DNA of 54,346 bases from an uncultured Bacteroidota bacterium (GCA_903904855.1 CAIVEH010000004.1:1-54346); one strand, 5' to 3'; positions 28,758 through 37,844 are shown, numbered from the stretch's first letter. Notes: generated by a model from the sequence alone, not told the origin. A program made the numbers and translations.

Positions 28758-29174
28758 CTATCTCTTCATCCGTTGTCTCAAAAAATGTATACCAAGGTGC
28801 AGCAATAATACTATGCCCCATACTACCATAAGTGCCAGCACCATGTGCTCCAGTTCATCCCGTAAAGGTTCATAGTCTTCTGTCCAGGCGCCCTTGGCAG
28901 CAAAACCAACAAGGATAACATAAGTAGTAAAGTGGTAACTGAAGCCGGATAAATTGTTGCTTTTGTCTTTGCGGCCTAAGAAAATTACGCTCATTATTAT
29001 CAATGCCAGGTAGGCGGAGAGCAGCCAGCCAGACTGTCTTGTGGTACCATCAAAGTAGTGTGTGTTTACAAAAATGAAAACCAGTGTAAGCGCCACAACT
29101 GTCATTGCATAGACTAGAAGATAGCGGTTGAAAAAGCTCATGGATTGAGGATTTGTAGACTGATTACTCTTCAT
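28758..29174 (-). CDS. Unknown four-helix membrane protein
   Basis: This 138-aa protein has four clear hydrophobic stretches (beginning Y-L-L-V-Y-A-M-T-V-V, G-W-L-L-S-A-Y-L-A-L, T-T-Y-V-I-L-V-G-F and M-V-L-A-L-M-V-V-W) and a basic C-terminus, so it is an inner-membrane protein. I do not recognise the family. M12 is an alternative start. Its first codons overlap the end of the preceding gene by 11 bases. It is therefore the last gene of a tightly packed minus-strand operon with three exported proteins of unknown function. Confidence 0.72.
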   Translation of the reverse strand: MKSNQSTNPQSMSFFNRYLLVYAMTVVALTLVFIFVNTHYFDGTTRQSGWLLSAYLALIIMSVIFLGRKDKSNNLSGFSYHFTTYVILVGFAAKGAWTEDYEPLRDELEHMVLALMVVWGIVLLLHLGIHFLRQRMKR

Positions 29175-29904
29175 TCCTTAGGTATTTTGAATAGTCTTCT
29201 TCAAGGCCGGGTTTTATCAATATAAACTGGTTGCTATTTTGTTGTCTGCCATTAATATCATACCCGTACATCGTACAGAAACAACAAAGGGATGAATCCC
29301 GTGGAATATAGAGCCTGGCAGTAATGTGGTTGATGCGGAACGTGTCATTGTTCTTCAATACTATTTGGTAGTCGAGGTTGCAGGGGAGGGCGGCATAATC
29401 GAGGGATATTTCATGAAATATATATTCATATGGCTGAAGATTATTGGCATGAAGTTTCAGGGTTTTAACCTGGTGGCTGGAAACATTGCTTTTGGTGTAA
29501 CCCACAAGCAGCAATGTATCCAGTTCCGCTTTTTTATAACCATAGGTAATAATCTTGTTCAAAGCATAAACATCAGAATCCGGGCAACCTTTTGTATGTG
29601 CCCATCTGTCTTCATCATTAAAGTTAATGTCTTCGAAACAGCATCCATATTTTGTTTTGTTCAGCAGCTTTCCCGAATCATCAATTAGGAACTTGCCACA
29701 AATTACAGGGCTCATTATTGCTTTCGGTTGAAATATTATGTATGTGCCAGGATCGGTGGGCGTATCTTTAAAATCCATCCACCGGGAATGTTCCTGACCC
29801 CAGAACATCTTGCTGTAAAGTGAGACATTATAAGTCTTCTGGGCAAATGCTGAGCTGATGCCAATGGTGAAAGCAAGCGTGTATAAAAGGTGTTTAAGGA
29901 GCAT
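29164..29904 (-). CDS. Unknown exported protein
   Basis: This 246-aa protein has a signal peptide (L-L-Y-T-L-A-F-T-I-G-I-S-S-A-F-A-Q). The mature part shows alternating beta-type segments, a C-C-F-E motif near residue 87 and a C-C-F-C cluster near residue 209, hinting at disulfides or metal binding. I do not recognise the family. It starts five bases after the stop of the upstream gene and overlaps the downstream membrane-protein gene, so it is the third member of a four-gene operon. Confidence 0.72.
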   Translation of the reverse strand: MLLKHLLYTLAFTIGISSAFAQKTYNVSLYSKMFWGQEHSRWMDFKDTPTDPGTYIIFQPKAIMSPVICGKFLIDDSGKLLNKTKYGCCFEDINFNDEDRWAHTKGCPDSDVYALNKIITYGYKKAELDTLLLVGYTKSNVSSHQVKTLKLHANNLQPYEYIFHEISLDYAALPCNLDYQIVLKNNDTFRINHITARLYIPRDSSLCCFCTMYGYDINGRQQNSNQFILIKPGLEEDYSKYLRNEE

Positions 29905-29909
29905 AGGCC

Positions 29910-30374
29910 CTAAGCTTTTAATAAATACCCGAAAACTGTTTTAGTAATAGTAGCATCATATTTATTGACCCTTACTATGGGGTTACCTATTTTCTCCTGC
30001 TCGTCAAAATACAGTTCATCCACTGGAATGTGTACATCATCATAATTTGGCATCCCCGTTATCCTTATACGTATGTTTTCGCCAACTTTGAGTGTATCCC
30101 GAAAGCATCCTATTATTACCCTAAGGGTGTCCTTCTTCGTTTTTATAATTGCTACCGCTGCAACATATTCTATACCGCACCTTCCTTGCTCCTCTGTAAA
30201 TTCAATTATCTGGCCTGATACCCGACCTCTGCGGGCAATTATTTTCCAACCGCAGGAATAAGAATTTGCTATGATATGGTTGCAATTTTCTGGAAAACTG
30301 ATGTAAGTAGTTCTCTGTCCCAAGAGGAAACTGTTGTGGAAAAGCACCATTAAAATCAGAATTGCAGCTTTCAT
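29910..30374 (-). CDS. Unknown exported protein, paralogue of the next upstream gene
   Basis: About 154 aa from ATG 30374; a GTG nine bases upstream is possible. A signal peptide (A-A-I-L-I-L-M-V-L-F) precedes a mature region with C-G-W-K-I-I-A, G-R-V-S-G-x-I-I-x-F, G-R-C-G-I-E-Y-V-A-A-V-A-I-I-K and a C-terminal N-K-Y-D-A-T-I-T-K-T-V-F-G. The same motifs in the same order occur in the 30388-30846 protein, so the two are tandem duplicates. The family is unknown to me. Conserved cysteines suggest a disulfide-stabilised envelope protein. Confidence 0.72.
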   Translation of the reverse strand: MKAAILILMVLFHNSFLLGQRTTYISFPENCNHIIANSYSCGWKIIARRGRVSGQIIEFTEEQGRCGIEYVAAVAIIKTKKDTLRVIIGCFRDTLKVGENIRIRITGMPNYDDVHIPVDELYFDEQEKIGNPIVRVNKYDATITKTVFGYLLKA

Positions 30375-30387
30375 AGCTTCCACTAAT

Positions 30388-30846
30388 TTAAAGTATTCTC
30401 CCGAACACTGTTTTTAATACCGTTTTATCATATTGGTTCAGTCGGTAGACTACTTTTTCTCCACGTGCTGGCTGCTTACCCCATGGCCAGCTTGTAGGTA
30501 TTTCCATGCTCATATTTACGGGCTTGATAATCTTTATTTTTACAATATCGCCTGAATCCTTTTTGAAACTAAAGCAAGGCAGGATAACCCTGATTATATC
30601 CTGTTCCTTGTCTCTTTTGATCATTGCTACTGCACCTACATATTCAACGCCACACCTTCCAGGTTCCGGGCCAAACCAGATAACTGTACCTGATGTGCGG
30701 CCGCTATCTGCAATTATGTTCCAATGGCATGCATTTACAGGGTCAATACAATGGCAATTCCACTTAATGCGGCTGTGCCTTATTTTCAGACTGATGCAGC
30801 CTGAGAATAAGGCAGTAACTATTATTGTTACAGCCAGGATTTTCAT
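30388..30846 (-). CDS. Unknown lipoprotein, first gene of a four-gene operon
   Basis: This 152-aa protein has a lipoprotein signal with lipobox L-F-S-G-C near residue 17. The mature part carries C-H-W-N-I-I-A, G-R-T-S-G-T-V-I-W-F, G-R-C-G-V-E-Y-V-G-A-V-A-M-I-K and N-Q-Y-D-K-T-V-L-K-T-V-F-G. These are shared with its downstream paralogue at roughly 35-40 percent identity by eye. Unlike the paralogue it is probably lipid-anchored. It leads the operon 30846 to 28758, with gaps of 13 and 5 bases and then an 11-base overlap. No function can be assigned. Confidence 0.72.
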   Translation of the reverse strand: MKILAVTIIVTALFSGCISLKIRHSRIKWNCHCIDPVNACHWNIIADSGRTSGTVIWFGPEPGRCGVEYVGAVAMIKRDKEQDIIRVILPCFSFKKDSGDIVKIKIIKPVNMSMEIPTSWPWGKQPARGEKVVYRLNQYDKTVLKTVFGRIL

Positions 30847-30990
30847 ACAAGAAATGCCATTTTAATTCGGGTCATTTTATTTATTCAATAAACCCCAAAA
30901 ACATCCTGAAATTACATCCAAATACTGAAAATAAAGTATTAATGCGTGCCAAGGCAATGTATGTGGGCTATTGTATAAATAGGAGGTTCC

Positions 30991-31557
30991 CTAAAACCGG
31001 TAACCAACCCCAGCCATAGCAGATAAACTGCGGAACTTAATGCTGTAATTATTGCCCTGGGCCTCACCTTTTGAGGTAGCAGCATTGTAATCCACCTCCT
31101 GTTTATACACAAAGTTTTTGTTTAGGTTATACTCAACGCCAATATGCGCTCCATAAGAAAATGCGGAGTTGAGTCTTAAAGTACGATAAGGTGAGTAATC
31201 TGCACCAGGAAAATATCCGGTGCGGGTAAAAAATGCTATTGGCTGATAAAAAGCTTTATTATAGGAGCATAATTTACCGGTGGTAACACCAAAGTACAGG
31301 TACTTCAGGTGCACATCACCTGTTATACCCAGTGTATTGGTATTGAATTTCCAGAGATTCAGGTCGTGATACAGGCCAACAGAAAAATGATTTGTGATAT
31401 GGTAGTTGGCGGCAAAGTGATTGGCGAATCCGGCAGGCGTTTCTACGTGCCAGGCAGCCAGCATACTTGAGCTGTAACCTCCCATTTCAGTAATATCAAA
31501 TTTCTGCCCTGAACACAGGATCGGGAACAACAGGATAATAAAAAGTGATTTTTTCAT
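30991..31557 (-). CDS. Putative outer-membrane beta-barrel protein
   Basis: About 188 aa from the ATG at 31557, which opens a normal signal peptide (M-K-K-S-L-F-I-I-L-L-F-P-I-L-C-S-G-Q). A longer frame from 31587 would place ten polar residues before the signal. The mature part alternates aromatic and polar residues (F-S-V-G-L-Y-H-D-L-N-L-W, Y-L-Y-F-G-V-T-T-G, A-G-V-G-Y-R-F at the end). The terminal phenylalanine after an aromatic strand is typical of BAM-assembled barrels. Size suggests about eight strands. It lies 144 bases upstream of the unknown four-gene operon on the same strand and may or may not belong to it. Confidence 0.68.
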   Translation of the reverse strand: MKKSLFIILLFPILCSGQKFDITEMGGYSSSMLAAWHVETPAGFANHFAANYHITNHFSVGLYHDLNLWKFNTNTLGITGDVHLKYLYFGVTTGKLCSYNKAFYQPIAFFTRTGYFPGADYSPYRTLRLNSAFSYGAHIGVEYNLNKNFVYKQEVDYNAATSKGEAQGNNYSIKFRSLSAMAGVGYRF

Positions 31558-31841
31558 ATGGTTATTTGAATTATAAAGATAGTACATCTGTTTGAATATA
31601 AAAACGTTGACCTACATAATTTATTCTTCTTTTCTGATATTTAGGGTAATTATTCACCCTATACTGGCTTATCGCTGTTTGTCATTTTCCGGGATGTGCT
31701 TAATTGGTGTATAAGCCGTTAAAACATCTATCGGATAAATTTGTTAATATTGCCGTTTCAATTTTTTCATCCAGGAACGTTGATTATATTAGATGGTGAT
31801 AGTTATTTAGTCATCGTTCCATACAAATACAGCAATACCAG

Positions 31842-32714
31842 GTGGCATATCCTCAAGGGCATTTAATAGCAGTAGGTGGGGCGGAAGATAAAGGAACAGA
31901 TCTTGAAAAAGGAATCCTTCAGCGGAACAGGCTCAACTTCATGGAGCTGGGCATCCTCAAAAATATCGTGAGTCTGATAGATGGTCCTGAGCCGCATGTG
32001 GAGGTTGTTACTACTGCATCATCCATACCTGATGAAGTCGCCCAGAATTACATTGATGCATTTCATAAACTGGGTTGCAACAATATTGGCCATCTGCGCA
32101 TACGCAACCGCGAAGATGCCGGTAAGCCTGAATTTCTGGAGCGCCTGAAGGCTTGCAACTGTGTTATGATTTCTGGAGGCAATCAGCTGCGGCTTACATC
32201 CATTTTCGGCGGCACAGAATTTCTGGATGTGCTGAAGAACAGGTTCAAACATGAGAACTTTGTAGTGGCAGGTACCAGTGCAGGCGCTATGGCTATGAGC
32301 CAGACCATGATTTATGAAGGTAATGCCAGCCTTGCACATCTGAAGGGCGAAGTTAAGATAACAACAGGCCTTGGTCTGCTCAGGTATGCAATCATTGATA
32401 CCCATTTCGATAAGCGGGGTCGGTTCAACAGGCTGGCCCAGGCTGTAGCTCAGCAACCTGGCGCTATAGGTGTTGGCTTGGGTGAGGATACAGGCATAAT
32501 AGTTTCGAAGGGGATTATTCTGGAAGCCATAGGCTCAGGCAGTGTGGTAATTATTGACGGTAAAAACATTGAGTACAACAATATAGCAGATATCGAATTC
32601 GGCAAGCCCATTTCAGTTGAGAATATCATTGTTCATATCATGTCAAAAGGCGACCAGTACAATATGGAAACACGTAAGTTTCAGGGGGCTGAGATCGTAA
32701 TTCCGGAGGAGTAA
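31842..32714 (+). CDS. cphB: Cyanophycinase
   Basis: This 290-aa serine peptidase of family S51 hydrolyses cyanophycin (multi-L-arginyl-poly-L-aspartate) to beta-Asp-Arg dipeptides. The catalytic serine is about residue 136 in A-G-T-S-A-G-A-M, and the family landmarks I-A-V-G-G-A-E-D-K, I-S-G-G-N-Q and I-D-T-H-F-D-K-R-G-R are all present. The start is GTG 31842, which gives the usual short N-terminus; no upstream ATG is in frame. There is no signal peptide, so it acts in the cytoplasm. Cyanophycin synthetase and isoaspartyl dipeptidase, often its neighbours, are not in this window. Here it stands alone, convergent with msrB. The symbol is by family; the substrate is inferred. Confidence 0.9.
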   Translation: MAYPQGHLIAVGGAEDKGTDLEKGILQRNRLNFMELGILKNIVSLIDGPEPHVEVVTTASSIPDEVAQNYIDAFHKLGCNNIGHLRIRNREDAGKPEFLERLKACNCVMISGGNQLRLTSIFGGTEFLDVLKNRFKHENFVVAGTSAGAMAMSQTMIYEGNASLAHLKGEVKITTGLGLLRYAIIDTHFDKRGRFNRLAQAVAQQPGAIGVGLGEDTGIIVSKGIILEAIGSGSVVIIDGKNIEYNNIADIEFGKPISVENIIVHIMSKGDQYNMETRKFQGAEIVIPEE

Positions 32715-32736
32715 GTTCCCTGTTTATATATGATAT

Positions 32737-32777
32737 ACATAGTTGTGCCATACTTTCAAAGTGTGGCACAACTATGT
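32737..32777. terminator. Bidirectional terminator between cyanophycinase and msrB
   Basis: Arms of 17 bases (32737-32753 and 32761-32777) pair fully apart from one G-T or A-C position, around a 7-base loop. The hairpin lies 22 bases after the cyanophycinase stop and 8 bases from the msrB stop. Confidence 0.85.
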
Positions 32778-32785
32778 TAAACTGA

Positions 32786-33307
32786 TTATTTCTTATCCGG
32801 TTCAAAGTCCAATACTGCCGAATTCATGCAAAACCGCTGGTGGGTTGGGGGAGGGCCATCATCGAATATATGGCCGAGATGAGAATCGCACCGGCCGCAC
32901 AGTACCTCAGTACGCCTCATACCATGTGTATTATCACTTTCATACCTTACACTTGATGGCGAAACTGCTTCAAAAAAGCTGGGCCAGCCACAGCTACTGG
33001 CAAATTTGGCATCAGAGCGGAACAGATGGTTACCGCATACAGCACAATAATATTCGCCCTTGCTATCTGTTTTCCAGTACTTGCCACTGAAGGCATATTC
33101 GGTACCTTTATCGCGGGCTATGTTATACACTTCCTTTGGAAGTACTTTTTCCCATTGGGCATCACTTACCTTTAGATGCATAGTGTCGGTGCGGGAATAG
33201 TATGGATTGTTTTTGTGATCAGACATGGTATTATTGTTTTGTGCATTGCTGCATTGCGAGAACAGAAAGGCGCAGCAAATGGCTGCAATGGTTTTGATTT
33301 GATGCAT
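32786..33307 (-). CDS. msrB: Exported peptide-methionine (R)-S-oxide reductase
   Basis: This 173-aa enzyme repairs methionine-R-sulfoxide in proteins. Zinc-binding pairs are C-A-V-C (about 88-91) and C-G-R-C (about 137-140); the catalytic cysteine is about 160 in R-F-C-M-N-S. The G-W-P-S-F and H-L-G-H-I-F-D-D-G signatures are intact. The N-terminal 23 residues form a signal sequence with a cysteine at F-S-Q-C, so the enzyme is exported and perhaps lipid-anchored, repairing envelope proteins. It is a single gene, convergent with cyanophycinase, and no msrA is adjacent. Confidence 0.95.
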   Translation of the reverse strand: MHQIKTIAAICCAFLFSQCSNAQNNNTMSDHKNNPYYSRTDTMHLKVSDAQWEKVLPKEVYNIARDKGTEYAFSGKYWKTDSKGEYYCAVCGNHLFRSDAKFASSCGWPSFFEAVSPSSVRYESDNTHGMRRTEVLCGRCDSHLGHIFDDGPPPTHQRFCMNSAVLDFEPDKK

Positions 33308-33699
33308 GGTTTTGAATATTGAAAGTTACTTATTCTAAACGAATTTTTGGCAGTTATGGATATTGGTAAGCAGGTATTTAGTAGTTTGTTAACTATAATT
33401 TCTCATGTATGAGCTTTATTTCCATGAAAGGGGCTGGAGATTAAACCGCTATAAACACCTTAGCTTATTTATAAATTGATTTCATTTACGACTTCTGGTT
33501 GCTTATACTAAAATATGATTTTTTTCAATTATTAGCAATTCCATTATGATTAGTTTCTGTTGATCGCAACTGTAATAGAATATTGTATGTCAATTAAATT
33601 CCCAATAACAAATAACAGTCAAATGATATGTCATAGAGGGTTTATTGTTTTATTGCATGTCGAATTATTTTACGAAAATACTGTAACAAGAAATTATTT
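33308..33699. other. AT-rich intergenic region
   Basis: Between the divergent msrB and the first Omp28-like gene. Apart from the promoter annotated at its right end I see no gene, RNA or repeat here. Confidence 0.5.
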
Positions 33700-33731
33700 T
33701 TTGCAGCTAACATTAATTATTACTAATTTCG
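33700..33731 (+). promoter_or_regulatory. Bacteroidota-type promoter of the first Omp28-like gene
   Basis: TTTG (33700-33703) and TAATTTCG (33724-33731) are separated by 20 bases, the expected -33 / -7 arrangement with one mismatch to TAnnTTTG. The ATG follows 51 bases later. The same TAATTTCG precedes the paralogous gene. Confidence 0.6.
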
Positions 33732-33782
33732 TCAGGCAAAAATTTAATTTTTACTTAAATAATTAAACTAAAAACAACTGAA

Positions 33783-35705
33783 ATGAGAAAATTTTTACTT
33801 ACAGTAGCAACATTTGCTGTTTGTGGCTTTACTGCACAGGCACAGCATATGACATTGCACGAAGAGTTTACTGGCGAAAACTGCGGTCCGTGCGCTGGTA
33901 CCAATCCTACATTCTGGGCATTGTGCGATCTGGCTGCCAACGCTTCAAAGCTGATTCACATTTCTTACATGGTGCCAATACCTTCTGCTGGCTGGTACTG
34001 CAACCGCACAACAGCAATTTATACGGCTCGTGATGCTTACTATTCCGTTCCATTTGCACCATATGGTCGTTATGACGGACATGTGCCAGATGCTACTATG
34101 AGCAGCCCCGGTCATCCAGGTTATTTTTTGCAGGCTGATATTGATTCTGAATCAGCTGTTGCAACTCCTTTTACCATAACAGTTAGTAATGCCTGGAATG
34201 CTAATGATGACTCAATTGTTACAACTGTAACAGTGCATTGTACATCAGCATGGACAGGCACTACGCCATATCTCAGGCTTGCACTTACGCATACCGATGA
34301 TTTCACCACTTCTCCCGGCAGCAATGGTGAAACTCATTTCGAAAACGTGGTACAGGCTATGTATCCTGACCCAACCGGAACAACAGTACCTGCTACATGG
34401 GCTGCTGGTGATACCCACGTTTATACAGTTACCGGCGCAGTGCCTTCCTGGTTAGACAAGAGCGGTGGTGCTTCAATGGTTGCATGGTTGCAGGATGATG
34501 GTACAAAAAGGATCTGGCAGGCTGCGCAGGCTACTCCATTACCTCCGGTAACAAATGATGGTGCAATAACAGGTGTTACCGGACCTGGTAGCCTTACTTG
34601 TGTGGCTAACGGTCCATATACTCTTTCCCATAGCGTAACTATCAAGAATACCGGATCAGCTACACTTACATCAGCTACAATCTATTACAGTATTGATGGT
34701 GGTGCTTTCCTTTCTTCAGCATGGACTGGTAGCCTTGCAACTGGTGCTACTGCTACATATACTATGCCTACTGCTTCTATTACTGTATCAGGCGCTTTAT
34801 ACCACACAGTATTTGACTCACTTGGTAAGCCTAACGGAGTTACTGATAAGAACCTGATTAATAATACTGGCGGTCAGGATGTATTCCTTGAAAGCAATAA
34901 TGCTTTAGCGCTGCCTTATACTACCAGCTTTGAAACAGTTGATCTTGGTAAATTTGACATGATGGATGTTGACAATAACGGCGAAACATGGGGTATATAC
35001 AATAACGGTACCGGTGCAGCTCTGGGTCATACCGGCGCAAATGCAGCTTTGTTCGACTGTTATGGTTATGCAGCTGGTGAAACAGATGTTATGACCCTGC
35101 CTAAAGTAGCTTCAGGTGTACCCGGTACTTTATCTTTCTATACAGCACATTGCCCGTATTCAGCTACAGCTGAAAACGATATGCTGGAAGTAGTTTATTC
35201 AACCGATTGTGGCAGCACATGGACCTCTATCTGGTCTAAATCTGGTACTGCTCTTGCTAATTTACCTCTTAGTACAGCAAACTTTGTACCTACTTCTTCT
35301 CAGTATGTAGCACAGTCAACTACTATCAGTGCTATACCTGCAGGAGCTATTATCGGCTTCCGTGGTACTAGTGCTTATGGTAATAATATCTGGGTTGATG
35401 ATATCAATATTAAATCTACTGTGGGTGTTAATCAGGTTAATACTTCAGCTCCTGAAATGAGCATCTATCCTAACCCGGCAAACGAAGCTGCTACTCTTTC
35501 TCTGAATCTGTTTGAATCATCTGATGTTCAGATCCAGGTTGTTGACGGATTGGGCCGCATAGTTTCTCAGGTTGCTAATGAGAAAATGGATGCTGGTATG
35601 CACCAGATATCTGTTAATACTTCTGCTATGGCAGCTGGTGTTTATAATGTAATTATGCATACAGACAATGGTACAAACAATGTTCGCCTGACTGTAATTA
35701 AATAA
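33783..35705 (+). CDS. Omp28-like thioredoxin-fold T9SS protein, copy 1
   Basis: 640 aa. A signal peptide (cleavage near T-A-Q-A-Q) is followed by E-E-F-T-G-E-N-C-G-P-C, a thioredoxin-type CxxC placed as in the Omp28-related family of Bacteroidota outer-membrane proteins. After this domain (about 22-250) comes a CARDB-like Ig region with S-I-D-G-G and S-L-A-T-G-A-T-A. Next is a lectin-like, choice-of-anchor J type domain opening P-Y-T-T-S-F-E and containing D-C-G-S-T-W-T. The C-terminus is a type A sorting domain (I-Y-P-N-P-A-N-E to V-R-L-T-V-I-K). The protein should be exported by T9SS. A redox or disulfide role is possible from CGPC but unproven. The next gene is a full-length paralogue. 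Confidence 0.85.
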   Translation: MRKFLLTVATFAVCGFTAQAQHMTLHEEFTGENCGPCAGTNPTFWALCDLAANASKLIHISYMVPIPSAGWYCNRTTAIYTARDAYYSVPFAPYGRYDGHVPDATMSSPGHPGYFLQADIDSESAVATPFTITVSNAWNANDDSIVTTVTVHCTSAWTGTTPYLRLALTHTDDFTTSPGSNGETHFENVVQAMYPDPTGTTVPATWAAGDTHVYTVTGAVPSWLDKSGGASMVAWLQDDGTKRIWQAAQATPLPPVTNDGAITGVTGPGSLTCVANGPYTLSHSVTIKNTGSATLTSATIYYSIDGGAFLSSAWTGSLATGATATYTMPTASITVSGALYHTVFDSLGKPNGVTDKNLINNTGGQDVFLESNNALALPYTTSFETVDLGKFDMMDVDNNGETWGIYNNGTGAALGHTGANAALFDCYGYAAGETDVMTLPKVASGVPGTLSFYTAHCPYSATAENDMLEVVYSTDCGSTWTSIWSKSGTALANLPLSTANFVPTSSQYVAQSTTISAIPAGAIIGFRGTSAYGNNIWVDDINIKSTVGVNQVNTSAPEMSIYPNPANEAATLSLNLFESSDVQIQVVDGLGRIVSQVANEKMDAGMHQISVNTSAMAAGVYNVIMHTDNGTNNVRLTVIK

Positions 35706-35732
35706 TTTCAAAGAATACTTGTATTTTAGAAG

Positions 35733-35762
35733 GCGGGGTTTCATGCGAAACCCCGCTTTTTT
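35733..35762 (+). terminator. Rho-independent terminator
   Basis: GCGGGGTTTC (35733-35742), loop ATGC and GAAACCCCGC (35747-35756) are followed by six Ts. It lies 27 bases after the stop of the first Omp28-like gene, so the two copies are transcribed separately. Confidence 0.93.
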
Positions 35763-35810
35763 ATGCTCCAGCATTTGTCTATTAAAAAAAAATAGAGAAA
35801 ATATATGCCA

Positions 35811-35844
35811 TTTGTATTTTGAATAGTATTTTTCCGTAATTTCG
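35811..35844 (+). promoter_or_regulatory. Promoter of the second Omp28-like gene
   Basis: TAATTTCG (35837-35844) is identical to the -7 element of copy 1, with TTTG at 35811-35814, 22 bases upstream. The ATG follows 49 bases after the -7 element. Confidence 0.5.
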
Positions 35845-35893
35845 TTGACCTGAAAAAATCTTAACAATTATATTAAAAACGAAAAAAGAAACA

Positions 35894-37822
35894 ATGAAAA
35901 AACTTTTACTTGCCATAATAGCTATTGGTGCTATTTCAGTGTCAGCGATATCACAGACTCGTATGACGTTGCACGAAGAATTTACCGGCGAAAATTGTGG
36001 GCCATGCGCATCAACAAATCCGACATTCTGGGCTTTATGTGATGGTACTACTAATCCATCAAAACTCATTCATATTTCTTACATGGTGCCAATTCCTTCT
36101 GCTGGTTGGTATTGCAACCGCACCACAGCAATTTACACTGCAAGGGATGCATACTATACTGTTCCGTTTGCACCTTATGGCCGTTATGACGGGCATGTGC
36201 CAGATGCAACAATGAGCAGCCCCGGACACCCCGGCTATTTTTTACAGGCTGATATCGACTCAGAAGCTGCTGTACCATCACCTTTTAATATGACTGTAAC
36301 CAATACCTGGTCTACAAATTTCGATTCAGTAAAAACAACCATAACTGTTACTTGTGTTACTGCATTCACAGGCACATTGCAGTTGCGTACTGCTTTGATA
36401 CAAACCAATGATTTTACATCATCTCCAGGTAGCAATGGTGAAACCCATTTCGAAAATGTGGTACAAGCTATGTATCCGGATGCAAATGGAACTGCAATGG
36501 CAGGAACCTGGACTGTGGGTATGACTCAGACTTATAATCTGGTCGGTGCAGTGCCAAGCTGGGTGGATAAGACTATCTCGCCTTATATGGTGGCCTGGAT
36601 ACAGAATGATGCAGATAAAAGGATTGCACAGGCTGCAAAAGCATCTGCATTGCCAAGTATTTCAGTAGATGCTGCATCTACTGCAACTACCGGCCCTACT
36701 GGATTAGTTTGTGCAACAGGCACTTACAATCTGGTTCATTCAATGACACTAAAAAACCCGGGTTTGAATGTTCTAACTTCAGCTAAAGTATATTATCAGG
36801 TAGATGGTGGTGCCTATGCAATGTATTCATGGACTGGTAGCCTAGCTTCCGGCGCTACTGCATCAGTGACTTTGCCAACTGTTCCTGTAACAATTACCGC
36901 TTCAGGATACCATACTATCATTGATTCAGTGGGTTTACCTAACGGTAGTACCGATATCAATCTGGCTAATAATGTTACATCAACTTACTTTTTTGTTGAA
37001 AACACTACTGGTAGAGCTTTACCTTTTTCTACCAGTTTTGAAGCCACTGATACTGCTTATTATTCCTCAAACAGCAATAATGACGGCTATACGTGGAAAA
37101 ACTGGTACAATACAACAACTCCTTTAGGGCATTCAGGTACTCATGCAATGGGTGCTGAACTGGGATTTTTCCCGGCAGCAAACACAAACAATGTTTTTGC
37201 TTTACCTGAATTGGTTATTTCAAACCCGGCTAAAACAAAGATGACTTTCTGGGAAGCCTATTCAATGATCAATACCTCCAGCTCAGACGCTTTAGATGTT
37301 GTTTATTCAACCAATTGCGGCTCTACATGGACTTCTATCTGGAATATGTCTGGCAGTGCAATGTCTACTTTGCCTACAAATTCAACTACTCTTCAGGTGC
37401 CAAGTTCAGCATCAAATTATGCTTTACGCACTGTAAGTTTGAGTAGTGTACCAAGCGGAACAGTTATGATTGGTTTCAAATATACTCATGGCGGTGGAAA
37501 TTCAATGTGGTTAGATGACGTTAATTTCATCAACACTACGGAGGTAAATGTTACTGCTGCTGCTAGCGAAGACATTCGTATCTTCCCTAATCCTTCAAAA
37601 GATGAAGCTACTCTTTCATTTAATCTGACAAATAATTCTGATGTTCATATACAGATTGTTGATGGATTAGGTCGCATTGTAGCTTTAGTGGCAAATGAAA
37701 AAATGGATGCTGGAGCACATAATTTTTCTATCAACACTACTGCACTTGCAAGCGGAGTTTATAATGTAGTTATACATACAGAAAGCGGAAACAATATGGA
37801 GCGCCTTACTGTAATCAAGTAA
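35894..37822 (+). CDS. Omp28-like thioredoxin-fold T9SS protein, copy 2
   Basis: This 642-aa protein is collinear with the preceding gene: signal peptide, E-E-F-T-G-E-N-C-G-P-C thioredoxin-like CxxC, CARDB-like region, choice-of-anchor-type domain with N-C-G-S-T-W-T, and a type A sorting domain ending E-R-L-T-V-I-K. The first 120 residues are almost identical to copy 1, including a long block after S-K-L-I-H-I-S-Y-M. The lectin-like domain has diverged more. Purifying selection on the thioredoxin-like head is therefore likely, with freer change in the probable binding domain. It has its own promoter and terminator. Confidence 0.85.
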   Translation: MKKLLLAIIAIGAISVSAISQTRMTLHEEFTGENCGPCASTNPTFWALCDGTTNPSKLIHISYMVPIPSAGWYCNRTTAIYTARDAYYTVPFAPYGRYDGHVPDATMSSPGHPGYFLQADIDSEAAVPSPFNMTVTNTWSTNFDSVKTTITVTCVTAFTGTLQLRTALIQTNDFTSSPGSNGETHFENVVQAMYPDANGTAMAGTWTVGMTQTYNLVGAVPSWVDKTISPYMVAWIQNDADKRIAQAAKASALPSISVDAASTATTGPTGLVCATGTYNLVHSMTLKNPGLNVLTSAKVYYQVDGGAYAMYSWTGSLASGATASVTLPTVPVTITASGYHTIIDSVGLPNGSTDINLANNVTSTYFFVENTTGRALPFSTSFEATDTAYYSSNSNNDGYTWKNWYNTTTPLGHSGTHAMGAELGFFPAANTNNVFALPELVISNPAKTKMTFWEAYSMINTSSSDALDVVYSTNCGSTWTSIWNMSGSAMSTLPTNSTTLQVPSSASNYALRTVSLSSVPSGTVMIGFKYTHGGGNSMWLDDVNFINTTEVNVTAAASEDIRIFPNPSKDEATLSFNLTNNSDVHIQIVDGLGRIVALVANEKMDAGAHNFSINTTALASGVYNVVIHTESGNNMERLTVIK

Positions 37823-37844
37823 TCTATATTATCTTATTTTTTTA

